Assembly: GCA_902782595.1 (NCBI GenBank)
Contig: CACZNW010000186.1
Coordinates: 1-7,337 of the forward strand
Reading direction: 5' to 3'
From: an uncultured Methanobrevibacter sp.
GTDB taxonomy: Archaea; Methanobacteriota; Methanobacteria; Methanobacteriales; Methanobacteriaceae
Length of the DNA: 7,337 bases
The position numbers were made by a program, and so were the translations under genes. This document shows, one piece after another, positions 5,469 through 7,337 of the stretch. Every line of letters begins with the position of its first letter. Position 1 is the stretch's first letter. Under the pieces are notes generated by a model. It was not told where the DNA came from and searched no databases. It saw only the letters and a program-made list of their open reading frames with translations.

Positions 5469-5476
5469 AAAGGTGA
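5469..5476 (+). promoter_or_regulatory. Strong ribosome binding site of argS
   Basis: AAAGGTGA at 5469-5476 is the best Shine-Dalgarno match in the window and lies four bases before ATG 5481. It fixes the argS start and suggests independent, efficient initiation inside the polycistronic message, unlike the flavoprotein and cbiC starts, which have none. Confidence 0.8.
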
Positions 5477-5480
5477 GTTA

Positions 5481-7181
5481 ATGTATTTTGAAATTGAAAA
5501 ACAAGCTATTGATGCTATTAATAAGGCATTGGATCAGTATGATGTCGAAATTGATCGGGATTTCAGACTTGATTTCCCTCCAAATCCTGAATTAGGTGAT
5601 CTTGCAAGTACAATTGCATTTTCACTCACTAAAAAATTAAGAACTTCCCCTCCTGAAGTTGCAAAGGATTTGGTTGATAAAATTGAACTTCCGGAAATAT
5701 TTTCCAATGTTCAAAATTTCGGTCCTTATGTAAATTTCTTCATTGATTATGACATGTTCTCAAAGTTGTTGCTTGAAAAGGTCGATGACAATTACGGTCA
5801 GCTTCCTCAGACAGGTGAAAAAATTGTTTTGGAACATACTTCCGCAAATCCTAATGGACCATTACATATAGGTCATATCAGGAATTCTATTTTTGGAGAT
5901 TCTCTTTCAAGACTCTTAAAATTAGCCGGAAGAGAGGTTATTACTCAGTATTACGTTAATGATATGGGAAGACAGATTGCCATTATTGTCTGTGGTATAA
6001 CAGAACTTGGTTTGAATATTGACGATTATGAAGGAGATAAGGTTGACCATAAAGTTGGAAAGTTATACTTCGATGCCAATAAGGCTGTTGAAGAAGATGA
6101 AAATTTACAGCTTAAGGTAGATGAATTAATTCAAAAATATGAAGAAGGTTCAGATGATGAATTAAATGCAATATTCGAGAAAGTAGTTTCAACTTGTATT
6201 TCTGGAATGAAGGAATCACTTCAAAGAATCAATATTATTCATGATGATTTTGTATGGGAAGGACAGTTTGTTAGAAGCGGTGAAGTTGATGATCTGGTTT
6301 ACTATATTCAAAGAGAAGGTTTCACCCGTGAAGATGATGTATTATACATTGACTTAACAGACTTTAACATTGAAAAGGAATTTGTTTTACGCCGTTCCAA
6401 CGGAACTTCACTTTATTCTACCCGTGATTTGGCCTACCATAAATATAAGGCTACCTTAGGTGATACAGTACTTGATATTTTAGGTTCAGACCACAAACTT
6501 GCTGCTAAACAAATCAAGGTAATCTTTGAGGAAATATTCAGACAGACTCCTCCGGAAGTAATATTTTATGAATTCATCACACTTCCTGAAGGTTCAATGT
6601 CAACAAGGAGGGGAAAATTCGTATCTGTTGATGAATTAATTGACGAAGCGGTATCAAGGGCAACTGATGAGATAAAATCAAGAAATCCTGATTTGTCAGA
6701 TGATGAAATTGCGCCTATGGCTGAAGAAATTGGTATTGGGGCTGTAAGATTCTTCATTGCCAAACTGTCCCCTGAAAAGCACCTTACCTTCAAGTGGGAT
6801 GAGGCCTTAAGTTTCGAAAGGGGTTGTGCTTCAATTCAATATGCCCATGCAAGGGCATGCAAATTACTTAAAAAATCTGGTAAGGATATTTCTACCTTGG
6901 AAGTTGCCGATGACTGGAGCCCTAACGAAGCGGAAAAAGACCTTGTAAGGCAAATTGCCAAGTTCCCTCAGGTTGTTGAAGACTGTGCAAATAAAAACAG
7001 GGTTCACAATATCACACAATACTGTCAGGATTTGGCAGGATCATTTAACAAATTCTACAAATCACAACAGGTAATCGGCTCAGATATTGAAGATACCAGA
7101 TTGATTTTAGTTGACAGAGCTAAAACTACTATCAAAAATGCTTTGGATATTTTAGGTGTTTCAGCACCTGAAAAAATGTAG
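5481..7181 (+). CDS. argS: Arginyl-tRNA synthetase
   Basis: A cytoplasmic class I synthetase of 566 residues, typical for an archaeal ArgRS. The N-terminal additional domain (about 1-115, with DFPPNPELGDLAST near 28-41) binds the tRNA elbow. The catalytic domain has the nucleotide-binding signature SANPNGPLHIGH with an exact HIGH at 129-132, and YVNDMGRQ at 158-165. The KMSK-loop equivalent is GSMSTRRGK (371-379), in which the first Lys of KMSK is Ser372 and the final Lys is Arg376. ArgRS is known for variable KMSK loops, so this does not imply loss of function. The C-terminal DALR anticodon-binding domain includes IQYAHARACKLL near 450-460 and ends in NALDILGVSAPEKM, the family ending. The start is fixed by the strong ribosome binding site before it. 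It is the last gene of the cluster, and its stop codon is part of a terminator hairpin. Confidence 0.97.
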   Translation: MYFEIEKQAIDAINKALDQYDVEIDRDFRLDFPPNPELGDLASTIAFSLTKKLRTSPPEVAKDLVDKIELPEIFSNVQNFGPYVNFFIDYDMFSKLLLEKVDDNYGQLPQTGEKIVLEHTSANPNGPLHIGHIRNSIFGDSLSRLLKLAGREVITQYYVNDMGRQIAIIVCGITELGLNIDDYEGDKVDHKVGKLYFDANKAVEEDENLQLKVDELIQKYEEGSDDELNAIFEKVVSTCISGMKESLQRINIIHDDFVWEGQFVRSGEVDDLVYYIQREGFTREDDVLYIDLTDFNIEKEFVLRRSNGTSLYSTRDLAYHKYKATLGDTVLDILGSDHKLAAKQIKVIFEEIFRQTPPEVIFYEFITLPEGSMSTRRGKFVSVDELIDEAVSRATDEIKSRNPDLSDDEIAPMAEEIGIGAVRFFIAKLSPEKHLTFKWDEALSFERGCASIQYAHARACKLLKKSGKDISTLEVADDWSPNEAEKDLVRQIAKFPQVVEDCANKNRVHNITQYCQDLAGSFNKFYKSQQVIGSDIEDTRLILVDRAKTTIKNALDILGVSAPEKM

Positions 7182-7215
7182 ATGGGTTGTTTAACTCATC
7201 ATTTTTTCTTTTTTT
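7181..7215 (+). terminator. Intrinsic-type terminator of the cbiC-argS cluster, overlapping the argS stop
   Basis: GATGGGTT 7181-7188 pairs with AACTCATC 7193-7200 (8 pairs, one G-U) around the 4-base loop GTTT. T6 at 7202-7207 and T7 at 7209-7215 follow directly. The first paired base is the last base of the argS TAG. The hairpin plus two T tracts is the strongest terminator in the window. Confidence 0.8.
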
Positions 7216-7241
7216 GTAATGTTTATGGAATACTTATATTG

Positions 7242-7277
7242 AAAAAATAAGATTTAATCCACATAGTGGATGTAATC
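7242..7277 (-). terminator. Terminator of the convergent minus-strand gene, overlapping its stop codon
   Basis: Read on the minus strand, a hairpin forms from ATCCAC/GTGGAT (plus-strand 7257-7262 and 7266-7271, 3-base loop), extended after a 2x2 internal loop by GATT/AATC (7251-7254 and 7274-7277). A T6 run follows (plus-strand A6, 7242-7247). The stem includes the last codons and stop of the nitroreductase-like gene. Together with the argS terminator it closes both convergent units within about 100 bases. Confidence 0.65.
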
Positions 7278-7337
7278 TTTTTTTCTTGGCAGTGGTTCTG
7301 GTGCTTCCATATCAGGATAGCCTAATACTACGTGGCC
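7254..7337 (-). CDS. Probable nitroreductase-family protein, C-terminal end (partial, cut by window edge)
   Basis: The last 27 codons are seen on the minus strand, ending at the TAA whose complement is plus-strand 7254-7256. The peptide GHVVLGYPDMEAPEPLPRKK followed by DYIHYVD resembles the C-terminus of FMN-dependent nitroreductase-family proteins, which commonly have an LGYP motif, a Glu/Pro-rich turn, an Arg-Lys pair and a short final stretch ending near HY. These enzymes bind FMN and reduce nitro groups, quinones or other acceptors with NAD(P)H; substrate cannot be guessed from this piece. The gene runs convergently to argS and is not part of its operon. The fragment is short, so the frame is well supported but the family call is moderate. 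Confidence 0.65.
   Translation of the reverse strand, partial: GHVVLGYPDMEAPEPLPRKKDYIHYVD

Overview
The window looks like a chromosomal piece of a low-GC methanogenic archaeon, most likely Methanobrevibacter or a close relative in the Methanobacteriales. The reasons are the archaeal-type aspartyl-tRNA synthetase carrying the tRNA-relaxed (non-discriminating) signature, an eukaryote/archaea-type signal peptidase with a Ser-His-Asp active site, a cobalt-precorrin methylmutase next to a C5-pathway tetrapyrrole gene, GGTGA-type ribosome binding sites, archaeal TATA-like elements, oligo-T terminators and AT-rich intergenic DNA. The genus is inferred from general resemblance and was not checked by a search.

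Layout. The window opens with the last 40 codons of hisD (histidinol dehydrogenase), followed by about 320 bases without a convincing protein gene. That gap holds a pyrimidine-rich terminator zone, a strong TATA box, a tandem 8-bp direct repeat, two hairpins, a T7 run, a second TATA-like site and the aspS ribosome binding site. Then come aspS, a HI0933/BaiN-type flavoprotein of unknown substrate 6 bases after it, a hairpin plus T-run terminator, and a second co-directional cluster with very short gaps: cbiC, hemL, a small S26B signal peptidase and argS. argS ends in a hairpin-T-run terminator that starts inside its stop codon. A convergent minus-strand gene, seen only as its last 27 codons, looks like a nitroreductase-family protein.

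How the genes fit together. Two genes charge tRNAs (aspS, argS), two serve tetrapyrrole synthesis (hemL makes 5-aminolevulinate, cbiC acts late in the corrin branch that feeds B12-type cofactors), one processes exported proteins, and one is an uncharacterised flavoenzyme. The predicted non-discriminating AspRS implies that asparaginyl-tRNA is made indirectly through a tRNA-dependent amidotransferase encoded elsewhere.

Most of the window is ordinary core genome and I see no defence, mobile or CRISPR system. The least explained part is the aspS leader (about 289-406), which has the parts list of a small independent RNA or a transcription attenuator.
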